This document shows, piece by piece, positions 11,357-22,733 of a DNA stretch of 64,000 nucleotides. The position numbers and the translations under genes were made by a program. This DNA comes from Seiridium cupressi (lineage: Eukaryota > Ascomycota > Sordariomycetes > Amphisphaeriales > Sporocadaceae), in contig JARVKI010000106.1 in NCBI GenBank assembly GCA_036674765.1, positions 1 to 64,000 of the forward strand. Reading direction: 5' to 3'. The first letter of the stretch is position 1; the number at the start of each line of letters is the position of its first letter. The notes beneath the pieces were generated by a model. The model searched no databases. It was not told the DNA's origin and saw only the letters and a list, made by a program, of their open reading frames with translations.

Positions 11357-12179
11357 GTGATCGATGGTTCAGTATAGATGAATATTTACGGAGTGGTGTG
11401 ATGAGACGGAGTGGTGAAGGACCAGCCTCAGTGTCCTTCTCTTGTGATCGATGGACGAAGTGCGAAAAGATATGGCTGTCTCGTTACGGTGCCCGCCGTA
11501 AACAATGGCGTTAGGTGAATCACCACCCACAGTGACGCCAAATTAGTCAAGCAAAGTGTAATAATGAGGAAAATACCTACCGGTGAGATTTATGGATAAG
11601 CAAGAAAGGAAAATAATGATGAAAAGTAAGGATAAAAATACAAGCCCAAAGGATGGGTAGAACTCAAGCTCGTCAGAAGCTGGGTAAGAGGCGAGTAGTG
11701 TTCAGACAAACAAAATGATGATATGATCTCAATCCTGAGCAGCATATCCAGGTGCAGGCAATCGCAATATCAAGGTTTATTCGCACTTCGCATACGGATT
11801 GTGTGGCAACCACTGCGGCATCTACTCCGAGTTTTGTCTCAACCGAGTCACGGACTTGTCTGCGCTCTTGGCGCCTCAGACAGATTGTCAGTGGCTAGCG
11901 AACAACTTTATTGTGCTATGTCTTACCACTGGAGTCGCGTGCCACCATTAAACTTTGGAGCGTTCATTTCCACGGCCAAGTTCCCAGAGCCGTTATCTGG
12001 CAGACCTGTGGTTTTTTTCCAGGCAGATGATGGGAAAGAGGTGCTAGTCGTAGATCACATTATCGTTGCAGATCTCTTTTGGCCATGGACACGTCCAATG
12101 CTGCGTGCTATTTCAACAAATCCTGTACAACAGCCTCTCGCTTATAATTTACTTGCCAACTAAGACATTTACTTTCCGA
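11357..12179. other. intergenic region, no gene seen
   Basis: This is the transporter promoter and the kinesin 3' flank. A 146-codon ORF at 11723-12163 shows no domain. No structured element was noticed. Confidence 0.55.
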
Positions 12180-14744
12180 TCACTTTTGTCTTCCCGCAGG
12201 AGCACCACCAATAGCCTTGCCAAGCTTTGCCTTGCTGGCAGTCATAGCGAATTCAAGCGTGTTCCGACTTTCCTCGCGGTCCTTTTTCAAAGGATTCACC
12301 ATCACGAACATCAAGGTCTTACAGCGCGCCCCAAGACTGGGTTGAAGTAACCTAGTGAGGAGACTACCACGGAAATTGACAAAAGTCTTCTTGGGATCGG
12401 CCATGTCGCCTAGACATGCGCGAAGGCTGGAGAGAGACGAATTGATGTTGATGGACTCTTTTTGAGATGCCTTGTCTTCCCCGTCGTTCCTCTCCGAGCC
12501 GGCCAGATCGATGAGATTTAGGAGACCCCTCGTGGTCGCTTTGGACTTGCCATCAATTCGCTTGGCCACGATAATGAGTGTCAATATGGAATGACTTCGA
12601 GACGACTGTTCGTTGCCTTTTGTCGCACGAACGCGACGACCACGAGCCCCCATAGCCAGCATGTCTTGAACCTTGGTCTCAAAGTCTCCGTCTGCTGTCA
12701 AATCTATCTCTGTGCTATTTGCCTCGTAGAATTGTTTACCACTATCGTTTTTGACGGCGGAAACCTCAACTTCTTGTGCGCTTTTTTCTTTGAGCAAGTC
12801 GTAGGCCTTTTCCAGATATAGTTCTATGTACTTGCCAGTGACTGCAATGCTCCAGATACCCTTGTTGGTCTCGATGAAATCCGAGATGCTCATGACCGAA
12901 CGAGGTATGATGCCGTAGTCTATGTCGCTACCTTGGAATGCATCGGTTCCGTCCCATGGGTAATTCATGGTATATGTCTTGCCACTCCCCGTCTGACCGT
13001 ACGCGAATATGCAGACGTTCCTCCCGTAGATGGCCGATTTGACTAGTTCTCCGACGCCGGCGAACACATCTTCGTTTCGCTCGGTTTTCTCGAACACGCG
13101 CTCCATTTCGAAGCGATCAACCTCCTCGTCTGATTTTGCGCGGCGCTTAGCCATCTCAATAATCTGAAGATCATCGCTATGCGGGCCGACCATGGTTGTT
13201 ATCTTTTCCAGGTGATCGTCTTGATCATTGAGCTGAGGGCGGATCCGGCACATGACACGAACATTGCCCTTTAGATCTTGGAGCTCGTCAAAATGTGCAC
13301 GAACACTATCTTGGGCTTTGGCATATTTATCATTGGTGCTTTGTAGCTGCTCTTCAAGATCCGCGATCTGCTCTAGACTGGCAGCTTTGTGGCGCTCCTC
13401 GGCGGCGAGCTGTGACGCAAGGTCGTCTATACGTTTCTGTCGCCGCGCCTCTTCTGCTTGGTTCTCTAGTTCCAGTTTCTTATGCTCCTCGATGGATTTC
13501 TTATGCTCCTCGATGGCTTCCTCAAGCTCCGTGATCCGTTGCAAGCCGGCAGCTTTATCACGTTCCTGCACGGTGAGCTGCGACATGAGTTCGTCGATCC
13601 GATTTTGCCGTTGGGCTTCTCCTGCTTGATTTCCAAGCTCCAATTGCTCGTATTTCCTGACGGACTCCTCGAGCTCCGCAATTCGTTCCAAATTGACAAC
13701 TTTGGCACGCTCTTCTGCAGTGAGCTGAGACTTAAGGTCATCTATATTTTTCTGTTGCTGGGCCTCTCCTGCTTGATTCCCAAGTTCCAATTGCTCATAC
13801 CTTTTGATAGAATTCTCAAGTTCTGCTAGTCTTTCCAAATTGGCAACTTTCTCACGCTCCTCTGCCGCAAGCTGGAACTTCAGGTCGTCTATCTGTTTCT
13901 GTCGCTGAGACTTTTCTGCCTGATCATCTAGCTTGGATTGCTCGGCCTTTTTGACGAGATTCTGAAGTTCCGTGATTCGTTCCGTGGTGGCGGCCATGTC
14001 ACGCTCCTTGGCACTAAGTTGGGATGTGAGGTCGCTTATGCGATTCTGTCGCTGGGCTTCTTCTGCCTGCCTGTCCAGCTCCAACTGCTCATATTTCTTG
14101 CGGGACTCTTCTAGTTCCAACTGTGTGCTTTGTACCTTTTCCTGACTCTCCAGCTCCAATTGTTTGTATTTCTTGGTGAATTCTTCAAGCTTCGACTGTG
14201 TGGTCTTAACCTTGCTCTGAGTCTCCAGTTCCAACTGCTCATACTTCGCGACAGATTCGTCAAGCCTCGATTGTGTGCTCTGTACCTTGGCTTGAAGATC
14301 TCGAAGCTCGCCGTTATGAGCAGTATTATCCAGGTCGTGTCCCATCTCGCTTTTCTCGGCGGCCAGTTTGAGTTCGTCCATCTGGGATCGGCCTGCCTCG
14401 AGAGCTAGTTCTAGCTCATCTTTCTGAGCACTTGCCGCTTGCAGCTGAGACTTAAGTCTTTCTATTTCTTCCTTAAATTGTGTAGAGGCGTTCACATGCG
14501 TAGGAGACGATGCGGAACCGCCGCCTTCCTGGACACCTCGGTTATCACCATCGTCGTTGCCGTCTACGTACTGTTCTATTTTATTCACGCGATCTACCAG
14601 AATTTCCGGTTCTGGGATGAGCCGATACAATTTCTGCTGAAGAGTCTCGATCTCATCTGCCGCTTCGCTGCACGCACTTTCGGCCAGGCGAACTCTCCAC
14701 TGCAGGTGGCAATACATGTCCTGAAATGTCTGCAAGGTGGCCAC
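12180..14744 (-). CDS. C-terminal-motor kinesin (kinesin-14) with repeat-built stalk
   Basis: This is a minus-end-directed type of microtubule motor, a single exon of 854 residues. The N-terminal 230 residues are helical. Residues about 161-226 contain three 25-residue units (KYEQLELE-type). Residues 232-475 contain five units of 49 residues (seven heptads each), copy 4 carrying seven extra residues. The neck (LKGNVRVMCRIRP, 491-503) precedes the motor, as in Kar3/KlpA kinesins. P-loop GQTGSGKT is at 583-590, with switch I SSRSH and switch II DLAGSE following. The region after switch II is diverged: the usual YRNSKLT appears as FRGSLLT. The C-terminal motor position and neck are seen directly. 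Assignment to kinesin-14 follows from that. Divergence suggests a paralogue rather than the essential Kar3 orthologue. Confidence 0.9.
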   Translation of the reverse strand: MATLQTFQDMYCHLQWRVRLAESACSEAADEIETLQQKLYRLIPEPEILVDRVNKIEQYVDGNDDGDNRGVQEGGGSASSPTHVNASTQFKEEIERLKSQLQAASAQKDELELALEAGRSQMDELKLAAEKSEMGHDLDNTAHNGELRDLQAKVQSTQSRLDESVAKYEQLELETQSKVKTTQSKLEEFTKKYKQLELESQEKVQSTQLELEESRKKYEQLELDRQAEEAQRQNRISDLTSQLSAKERDMAATTERITELQNLVKKAEQSKLDDQAEKSQRQKQIDDLKFQLAAEEREKVANLERLAELENSIKRYEQLELGNQAGEAQQQKNIDDLKSQLTAEERAKVVNLERIAELEESVRKYEQLELGNQAGEAQRQNRIDELMSQLTVQERDKAAGLQRITELEEAIEEHKKSIEEHKKLELENQAEEARRQKRIDDLASQLAAEERHKAASLEQIADLEEQLQSTNDKYAKAQDSVRAHFDELQDLKGNVRVMCRIRPQLNDQDDHLEKITTMVGPHSDDLQIIEMAKRRAKSDEEVDRFEMERVFEKTERNEDVFAGVGELVKSAIYGRNVCIFAYGQTGSGKTYTMNYPWDGTDAFQGSDIDYGIIPRSVMSISDFIETNKGIWSIAVTGKYIELYLEKAYDLLKEKSAQEVEVSAVKNDSGKQFYEANSTEIDLTADGDFETKVQDMLAMGARGRRVRATKGNEQSSRSHSILTLIIVAKRIDGKSKATTRGLLNLIDLAGSERNDGEDKASQKESININSSLSSLRACLGDMADPKKTFVNFRGSLLTRLLQPSLGARCKTLMFVMVNPLKKDREESRNTLEFAMTASKAKLGKAIGGAPAGRQK
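13320..14051 (-). repeat. five 49-residue (147 bp) coiled-coil repeats in kinesin stalk
   Basis: Within the kinesin, units start at residues 232, 281, 330, 379 and 435. Each begins with RQKxIDDLxSQLxAEER-like sequence, runs through LERIAELE and ends near KYEQLELGNQAGEAQ. Four starts are spaced 49 residues apart. The fourth unit is 56 long because of a short duplicated EEHKK heptad. The fifth unit decays after about 35 residues into the neck. Confidence 0.85.
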
Positions 14745-15866
14745 ATTCAGTTTACCCCATGACCAGCGTTGATGCCTGAGGAGGTGTTTCTCAAAGTCGT
14801 ACCAATTCCCGACGATCTGGAGATCATCCGTGTGCGTCTACTTTCTCTTAGCGGCTGTGAAGAAAGACTCCATCTTGGTCGAGCAAGTTCCAACGCAAGG
14901 TTGAGTGACGGTCCGGAAGAAAGCTGTATGTAAGGCAGATTGGTGACAAATTTGGGATTGGATGTTGTAAGTGATTATCCCGCGACAGAATTTGCGTGTC
15001 AATTGGTCAAGCCACCTTTTCATCTTATATCATCCCTTTCATTGTAATGAAAGAAACAAGGAAAGGAACCTTGAAAGACAAGCTTTGCTGAATCGAAGCC
15101 GTTCTACTTGGTCACCGAAGTAAGTGTCAAAATCCGGCTGTGTACATGAAAATAACATTGTTTAATCACTCCTTTGTATCCTAGGCTTTCTGAAGATTTA
15201 GACCAACATCATGCTTCCTGAGCCGTGATCAACATATTGTACTCCGAGAAATTACAGATAATGCAGCGCCATGTCTAAGGAACAGTGGTAAAGTCCAATC
15301 ACGGGATGGACGACGATGAATCAACCAATGAGATCGGATATGACCATCATTCGCTGTACAGAACTTGATCGGAATGAAGGACTTGCAAAAGCCAGGGAAA
15401 CTAAGCTCCTACGACCCGAAACTGTCCTTTACGGAGGGTTTAGGTGTGGGCACAGAGGTAGGTATATGACAATAGGCTTACACTATAGCGCTATACAGGC
15501 GTTTTGTCCCATTGCCGCTTTCGGAAATTGATTTCCGCCGGGATCTCCCACTTCTCCTCCATTGTTTAACAGCGCACGACTTTTCCTACAAACAATGGAC
15601 TTATTATCATCCTCAAAGCCCATCGCTTATGGATCAAGAATTATGGGTAATTAGTAAGCCATGAGACTGTAAACATATTCCGGAATCATTTCATGTTCTT
15701 TATGCCTATTTGAGGAGCAGGAACGCAATGGTGTGTTTCAACATGAGACCAATTGTCAATTGTGACCGAGTCCTGTAGTAACCGTGGTATATATTACATG
15801 TCGCTGCACAGAGTTTCCATTACCACGGAACCTTTGAAGAATAACGGCAACAGAGCGAGATAAGAA
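14745..15866. other. intergenic region, no gene seen
   Basis: This holds the kinesin promoter side and the 3' flank of the dioxygenase gene. Only ORFs below about 75 codons occur, and none is recognisable. Confidence 0.55.
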
Positions 15867-17168
15867 TCAGAAGAATCGGAATGGCGCGGCCAACCTCCGT
15901 GAAGCCCCTGACGTTGCTGTACTACTAGTAGCAGACCCAGACGCCGTACCGGAGGCATCAGCCGTCGCCGTGCTCGTACTGAGTACCGTCGTTCCTTCGA
16001 CGGAAGTTGACGAGCCGGCCGAAGAAGTAGCAGTGGCTGACGCTGACGCCGTGCCGTTGCCTGGGACTGTCCCATTGGCACCCGGTGGCGGCCCACCGGG
16101 CCCTCCAAGGCTCAACCCCGAATCTACACCACCATCCTTATAGTAGTGCGCGGCTGGTACAGCCTGGTCGGTATGATTCGCGCTCGAGTCGATACCAACC
16201 GTAATCCAAGCCAGGACACCATCGCTGGGCTGATCACCCAGTAAAGCATAGTCCACAAAGATATCATAGTCGCTCGTAGCCTCCCCGGCAGCGATGCCAT
16301 CGTCCAAGATGTCTGTGAAGCTTTGAGCGTTGCTTGTGTAGGGCGCAATGGCCTCAACACTGGAGACAAGATCCGGGTCGAAAAACAACTGTCCGATGTG
16401 AGTAGCGACGCCCCCCTCGAAGGTATCATTCGATAGAACTTGGGCGTCCTTAGTGGATAGGATGTGAACATGCGTCGCACGTCCCGTATAATGTCCAGGG
16501 AAGACGGTGTCGAATTGTGTCACACCCTCGGAATCACTGATCTGCGCTCCACGGCAGAAGGTACTGTCGAGTCCTCCTTGTCCCTGCGACGACACGCCAG
16601 AGTAGACGCCTGTAGAGTTGCAGTGCCAGATATCGACCACGAGATCGGACACGGCAGAACAGTCGCTCACGTCGACGAACTGGATGTCCAGATGCAGAGG
16701 GACGCCCTCTTGCCCCTCCGTCACGTCGGTACGAATCAGCTCACCAGCAACGTAGTACGGGCCCACGGTCGTCTCCTCTGCAAGCGCACAGGACGCGTTG
16801 CCAGAGAACAAGGTATCCAGCGGCGTATCAATGGTGTAGTCGGCCTCAACCTCGTGGTCCACAGCAGCCCATTGCTCGAGGGCCGCCTGATCTCGCTTCC
16901 CCAGCGCAACAGGCTTGTGCGAGATGCCGCGCTTCTCCCTCAGCGCTCTCGCAGTCTCGGCGCGGCGGGCTAGTGCACGCTCTTGACGGGCCTGGAAGGC
17001 GGACGACGACGAAGAGCAGCTGTTCAGCGCGCGAGTCATCTTCTTGTGGGCGATACCTCGAGCTGTGATTTCACGCTTGACTTGCTCGGGTGTGTGGTCC
17101 TCGCCAGGGTGGGCAGCCACCAGAGCCATCAAGGCCAAGGCGACTGAGAGGGAGTCAAATTTGACCAT
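15867..17168 (-). CDS. secreted intradiol ring-cleavage dioxygenase-like protein
   Basis: This is an extracellular member of the intradiol dioxygenase family, non-haem Fe(III) enzymes that split catechols between the two hydroxyls. The Met at 17168 is chosen over the upstream Met at 17207 because it begins a clean signal peptide (MVKFDSLSVALALMALVAA). It is a single exon of 433 residues. The basic region 35-85 looks like a propeptide. The catalytic core carries the four metal ligands: Tyr189 (GVYSG), Tyr227 (PGHYTG), His233 and His235 (THVHI). The DIWHC and TVGPYY motifs are also typical. The last about 80 residues are Gly/Pro then Ser/Thr/Ala-rich. They end in a Phe-rich tail without a clear GPI signal. 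Likely role: attack on lignin-derived or other plant phenolics outside the cell. Confidence 0.88.
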   Translation of the reverse strand: MVKFDSLSVALALMALVAAHPGEDHTPEQVKREITARGIAHKKMTRALNSCSSSSSAFQARQERALARRAETARALREKRGISHKPVALGKRDQAALEQWAAVDHEVEADYTIDTPLDTLFSGNASCALAEETTVGPYYVAGELIRTDVTEGQEGVPLHLDIQFVDVSDCSAVSDLVVDIWHCNSTGVYSGVSSQGQGGLDSTFCRGAQISDSEGVTQFDTVFPGHYTGRATHVHILSTKDAQVLSNDTFEGGVATHIGQLFFDPDLVSSVEAIAPYTSNAQSFTDILDDGIAAGEATSDYDIFVDYALLGDQPSDGVLAWITVGIDSSANHTDQAVPAAHYYKDGGVDSGLSLGGPGGPPPGANGTVPGNGTASASATATSSAGSSTSVEGTTVLSTSTATADASGTASGSATSSTATSGASRRLAAPFRFF

Positions 17169-18150
17169 GGTGAAGCAAATAGGCAGGTAGCTGTCGGGCA
17201 ACGACAAGGTGGAAACGGAAACTCGTTGTAAGCGAGTGTTTAATCTGTGGACTGAAGAAGACCGAGGTCAGTGCAGATTCAGAATCGCGCGGATGCGTCT
17301 CTTTATATCGACCCTTCCTGCGAACATCATTGGCATATCCATCCTTGGCAAACGCGCAACCCAGACAGTGCCAAGCAGAGGAACGAATCAGTGCATTCTA
17401 CTCCCCTCACTGAACGGCCCATGATCATGGGCCATCCTGCACGTTGAGGACTCTCATCGTGCTGACCCCAGATCACCAAATTGCGTACGCAGTCTCGCCC
17501 GTGTGCTGCCAAGGCCGTGAGGCTAGCCGAAACGGAATCTCTTGTAAGAGATCATTACCAAAGAATACTAGACTCTAGATAATACTCCAAAAACAGGGGG
17601 GAGATCAACGACCCTCATCAATCAGATGGCAGAGACATCTCTTGGCGCAGTATGCGTCCTTGGCAATGTGCTGACTTACGCGGCCCGCAGGGTGTTCACA
17701 CCAGTTGAGGCTCAAGGACATCGGTAGACATGTCGGCAGCCATGTTTGAGACCCTGGGTCCTAATCTAGCGCAAACATCGAAGCTTTCTTCTGGGGATTT
17801 GACATTTAGACGGCCTATCATTGGCTGCTATGGGCCACTGAGACAGGGATGCTAATCCAATCCCCGCACACTTTCCGATCTGCATTTCCAAAGTATTGCG
17901 GAGTTTCGAGCATGACGACGATAGCGGTGCTGGGCCTCAGGAAAACAAATTTCCCGGTGGAAGCTAGCATGGCAAGCTTACTTGGGATACGGTAATCTTC
18001 CGCGGGCCGCTGCCGAATGATACAATACCTTGCATTGAATGCCTAGTCTAGTAGCGATTGATAAAAAGTCCAGTTGGTATAGTAAACATATACCAATACA
18101 CCGTACGCCACGCTTCATACTCTACAGTCTTGGAATTTTCTCACAGTATA
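17169..18150. other. intergenic region, no gene seen
   Basis: Upstream flank of the dioxygenase and downstream flank of the Zn2Cys6 gene. No ORF with a domain, RNA gene or repeat is recognised. Confidence 0.55.
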
Positions 18151-20095
18151 TTAGAACCCAAAAATGAAATCCGGTTTGCCTTCAAACCATTCATCCCAAG
18201 TGACATGCTCGCCCTCTCCCTTCTCGGCGCTGGCTGCCCAGTACCCCCTGAGCTCGTCCGCTGCAGAGATGGGGCCGAGAGTGCCGCATGCCGTGCCAAC
18301 TGTCTCCAGACCGTGAGCCACAAAATCCTGAACTTCCTTGTCCGCCGATCCCAGCTCCATGCCGCATACAAACATGGGGAAGTAGACTAGCTTTCCGAAC
18401 TGATGCGCATTTGTGGCATCTGAGAAGATTGGAGTCAGACACTCTACAAGAGCTCGTCTGTGTTCCAGGCAAAGGGCTTCAAGGTTGAGGTGTGGGCTGT
18501 CTTTTGTGAAGAGGAAGTCCTTATCCTCGGATAGATCTGCTATAAGTGTTCGAATGGCGTATAAGAGAACGGCAGAGCGATATACGATGCCGATGTTCAA
18601 CCAGAGGTCAGTGATTTGAGCAGTTGGCTCTGTTGTGTCGGATGCCTCCCTCTTCAACTTCGGAAAAGGATTTGAGGCTATCGGTGTCGTACCCTGTGAC
18701 CGCGGTGCTTTGGCAGTTGGAGGCGACGAGGTTTCGCCGTGTTCAGAGGCCGTCGTATCGAAGTCGACACCATCTCCACTTGGTTTCCAGCCCCTGAAGC
18801 CTTTCATCTTCATAGCCCACTGTACGGCAGAGAAGGATTGGAGTTTCTCTAGAACCATTCTTGTCCCCGCATGCCGTCGAGACGTGAGGTTCTTTTTACT
18901 TGAGATGGCTCGGAGATAGTTGACGAGTATCAAGACCTGAAACAGCTCTTCGGGACAAGGCATGCTGATAGCGAGGTTTGACTGGAAGATGCCAGGCTCT
19001 ATCTCCCAATAGTGTAGTGCCATTGTGGTCGCAGAGTACATACATCTGTGCATTGATGGTGCCGTAGTTGCAGCCATGACATCGATGCTGCAAGGGCTTG
19101 TCAGCGGACAGTGTGGTTCGGCTGAGGCAGAACGGCTCACGCAATGAAGAATGCCAAGAGCGGCTTGATATAGGTATTTGTCCTAATAATTTCTTTAACG
19201 CCTCCCCTTATCTTAACGATGCGCCGTGCCCCCTCGAGATGGGCTCTCCAGTCTTCGTAGGCAGACTGCTGCATCTGTTTGGCACGCATCAGCTGTGAGA
19301 CCGACATCAAACATGGCAGACATGCCACGTACCGTAGATAGGAGCAGACAGATTACACACATTAGTGTAGAGTCACTTGTCTGCGTGTCGGTCTTACTCA
19401 ACCTATGGTTAACTTCATGCAATGCCCGGACTCTGAAAGTGTATATATCGTGCTCTCGCTGGACTAAAGCCGAGGACCGCGCAAAGGCTGAGTCTTGCTG
19501 CATCGCCCGATGTACAGTGGCTGTTGTCACTAGAAGATTTATGTATATGCGCTAGGGTTTTGCGACTTAGCTGGACTGATCGTGGTGACAGAACTTGGAT
19601 AGTAGGGCAAAAGTCCGTCCACCTGCAGAGTGACAATCAAGTCAAGCACACCAGGCCAGCTATACTGTGTACTTACGGGTATCTTGTCTACCTTGGTCAG
19701 GGGGACCTGATATGGGTTGAAATGAGTGGCAATAGATATCAGGTCACTGCTCACCCGGTCATTGACTACACCAGCATCAGCGGGGGCGTCTCCACGCTGC
19801 TCCTCATGCCAGCTCCTCGTCACTCGCACTTACAGTAATGAACCCCGTCGAATATGATCTGTGCCTCGTTATATAACTGCGGCACCGGATCATACACTAT
19901 ACCTCCCTCTAGCGAGTCCGGCACGGAATCCGGGTGCAATCGCATCAGGACGCCGCGCTTGTCACCACGAGCTCTCGGTGAGGTAGAGTATCCCGAACAG
20001 CTGAAACCAATGGCCCGACATTGAGAACAGGAGGGTCGGGCGCCATCGCAGCGGATGCGGCGGTAATGACATGTCCCGCAGCGAAGAGACAACAT
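18151..20095 (-). CDS. Zn2Cys6 fungal-specific transcription factor, several introns
   Basis: This is a nuclear DNA-binding regulator. The first exon (from 20095) begins with the binuclear zinc cluster, cysteines 6, 9, 16, 23, 26 and 33, followed by a short basic linker. The first donor is at 19833. Middle exons lie around 19750-19190 and encode the regulatory domain (for example TTATVHRAM and SAYEDWRAHLEGARRIV). An intron at 19088-19140 is well supported. The last exon runs to the stop at 18151 and contains DVMAATTAPSMHR and PCPEELFQVLI, typical of the Fungal_trans_2 type. The number and borders of the two or three middle introns are uncertain, so the exact protein is not fixed. Its target is unknown; the intradiol dioxygenase gene about 1 kb downstream on the same strand is one candidate. 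Confidence 0.82.
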
Positions 20096-21925
20096 CTATC
20101 TTTTTCAGAAAAGGTCGCCGTTGATTGCATTTTCTTATCTCTGCTAGGACAAGTTGGTACGGCGGCGACGAGGTTTTGTTGGGAACCGGACAGATGCAAC
20201 CCTGGTGTCGGTCAGGAACGACGCCCAGGTTCGCTGATAGGGAGACGAGCTGGCCCCTCAGCAGAGCCTCAGCTACATGTAGGACAGGGGGCGCTGGGCA
20301 TCACGCTCCACAGCACAACAGCGCAACTCGGGATTGGGCGCGTTACGTCCGACTCTCTCCACAATTGCCAAAAATCCCCGGCATGCCGAGTATTGTTTCT
20401 TTTTATTGCGACCGGGAGCCGTGTCAGATACGGAAGTGGGGATAGCGAGACGATAAATCTAATTTCTCGATACTGTCCGTCGTATAATGAATTAGAGCGC
20501 TGCTATACGCTGACGCTTCATTCATTGGTGCCATACTGAGATGGTGGTGTATTTGTTCGGGTTTGACAATATCCCGCCGTTCGGCGGTTGCATTAAGCAC
20601 TGGACGGTCCGTTCCCCCTGGTACAATGGATGAAGTTAAATACCTACCTAATTTGTTGATCCAGGCAGTGAGAGCTTATTGTGCGTATTCTAGGTATCGC
20701 ACAGACGACACCTCAGCAGACACTACCAAAAGATTGACGACAGTTGGCCAGGGTAAGATAACTTTTGTGAAGTAGTATACGACAGTCATTGATGCTACTA
20801 AAATGCAACATAAGAGATGATGGCGAGTTTCTTTACGTGTTGAAGGGCGGAATGTAGAGATCGGTCATGTTCATCGGTAGCCATAACACAGCGGGCCGTA
20901 ATCTGACAAATTGGCACTCAGTCGTGGGTAAGGCGGGAGATTTCAAGGTCATACACAAGCAATGTACGATCCCGTTGGCTAGCTGCATGCTGTGGGCGTG
21001 GCTTGGCAGACATGACAGCTTTCAATGGGGTGTGAGGACCCTGAATTTTTGATCGAGGAAACCACTCATGGCCGCTGGGCCAGCGCATCTGGCATCGAGT
21101 TTAATGGCGGCTATCACAATGGAGCCAACAGAGTCTAATGAAAACTAATCATGTCGCCTTTCCGTGATTTCATCACTCGGGGCGCCGGGAGGAACGGCAG
21201 TCGCAATGACAGCCAAGTCACCACTAAGCCTCGACGGTGACGACTTGGTGCGGTGATGGTGCGCAGAGGTGAACTGAGCATCAGAAGACTTTGACAGCAC
21301 GACCTCTGCGACAGGTGTAGCAACGGTGACGTAATACGGCAGCATTTGGGCGCGACAGTGAGGACCGGCGGTGTGCGCTAGGCCGCATGAGGGAAGAATC
21401 TGTGCAGCCGCGTTCGTGCGTGTCGTCATGCGATCCACCCCTCCGGCAACCAGAATCTTGACAGGAACTGGACCGTGCTGCTTGGCCGCGATGCTGGAGC
21501 GGCCGTAAAAAACTCGACATGACAATGCTCGTCCCGATCGTCCGCATTCATATGGACCGACTCCCCTTTCGGCTCGAGTCGCTGTTTACCCTCCCTTCCG
21601 TCAATCTGAAACGATATTATTTACCTTAATTCCTAATATAGCAGCATTGTTATAGCTGTACACACCCTGCCCATAGTCGGGATCAGCTTCTACCAGCTCA
21701 GTCGACCACAGCTTGGGTCAAAGCTCTGAAACAGTAATTCCACAGGTATGCAATTCCAATCACAACAACTCCACGTCAACCCGAAAACATGGCCCTGTTT
21801 TCTCGGGAGGTCACCGCTTCAGCTCGCTAACATCCACTTCTGCAGCCCTCAGGAATATTGTGCGCGGCGCCGGCCATCTCTCTTCCGTCTGATACCGCTG
21901 TGAAGACAGTTACAGTACCGACAAG
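20096..21925. other. 1.8 kb intergenic region, no gene seen
   Basis: Divergent promoters of the Zn2Cys6 factor and the SUR7-like gene. ORFs of 126-172 codons here read as low-complexity or arbitrary sequence and are not supported. The last 300 bp are C/T-rich, as in a fungal 5' UTR. Confidence 0.55.
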
Positions 21926-22733
21926 ATGGCCATCTCTCGTACGTGCCACTTTTCGTCCGTAGAATTTGACAAACAGCTACTAATACTTCTGAACAGACGC
22001 ATTCTTGAGCATCGTCTCGATGCTCTTCCTTGCCGGAAGTATCGTCATGATGTTCTTCGTCGTCCTCGCTGGTGTTTCCAACACCACACCTCTCAACAAC
22101 ACATATTTCCTCAGCGCCGACACCTCGGGCATCACTGGTGCTCGCGACCGTACACAATGGACATACTTCTACATGTGTAGCCCTGGCAATGTGGATTGCA
22201 GCGGAGCATGGCCTGCACCTGCCTTCGGTTGGGCATGGAGCGGGAGCCCCTCGAATGCTCCATCCGAGCTGATTGGTAGCGATGGCGGTGATACCACCAA
22301 CAGATATTACTACCTGATGTGGCGCTTCGGTTGGGTCTTCTGGCTGATCTCGCTCTTCTTCGCCGTCATCGCCTTCTTCAGCGGTTTCCTGGCATGCTGC
22401 GGACGCCTCGGCTCAGCTGTTGCCGGCTTCACCACTGCTGTCGCCCTGTTCTTCTTCACCATCGCTGTCTCCCTGATGACGGCCGAATTCGTCAAAGCAC
22501 GCAACGCATTCCGTGCCGCCAATCGCGACGCTGAGATCGGCACTTGGGCTTTTGGTTTCAGCTGGGGAGCTTGGGCCGCACTACTCATCTCCCTCGTGCT
22601 CTACTGCATTGGCACTCGAGCTGGAAAGGAAAAGAGTCCCAGTGGCGGCCGTCGCTGGGGACGCCAAAAGAGCGTACGCAGCCGTCGTAGTTACGACATG
22701 GGTAGTCGTAGAGTCAAGGACGACTATTCATAA
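21926..22733 (+). CDS. SUR7/PalI-family membrane protein
   Basis: This is a four-span plasma-membrane protein of the SUR7/PalI family, associated with eisosomes, cortical patches or pH sensing. Exon 1 is only 13 nt (21926-21938). A 58-nt intron with a textbook GCTACTAAT branch site and ACAG acceptor ends at 21996. Exon 2 runs 21997-22733, giving 249 residues. TM1 is at about 5-27. A large extracellular loop carries Asn sites and a Cys pair (YMCSPGNVDCSG). TM2, TM3 and TM4 occupy about 105-127, 131-158 and 185-208. A basic Arg/Ser tail lies in the cytosol. The layout is characteristic; which SUR7 subgroup is not resolved. Confidence 0.85.

Noticed and set aside
13252..13829. Ser/Cys- and Leu-rich plus-strand ORFs over the kinesin
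   Set aside because: Mirror image of the coiled-coil repeats; composition follows from antisense of Glu/Leu codons.
20021..20539. 172-codon ORF upstream of the Zn2Cys6 gene
   Set aside because: Overlaps the first exon on the other strand and shows no domain or conserved pattern.
21145..21547. Overlapping minus-strand ORFs of 126 and 88 codons
   Set aside because: Arbitrary Thr/Ala/Ser composition, no homology recognised, no partner exons.
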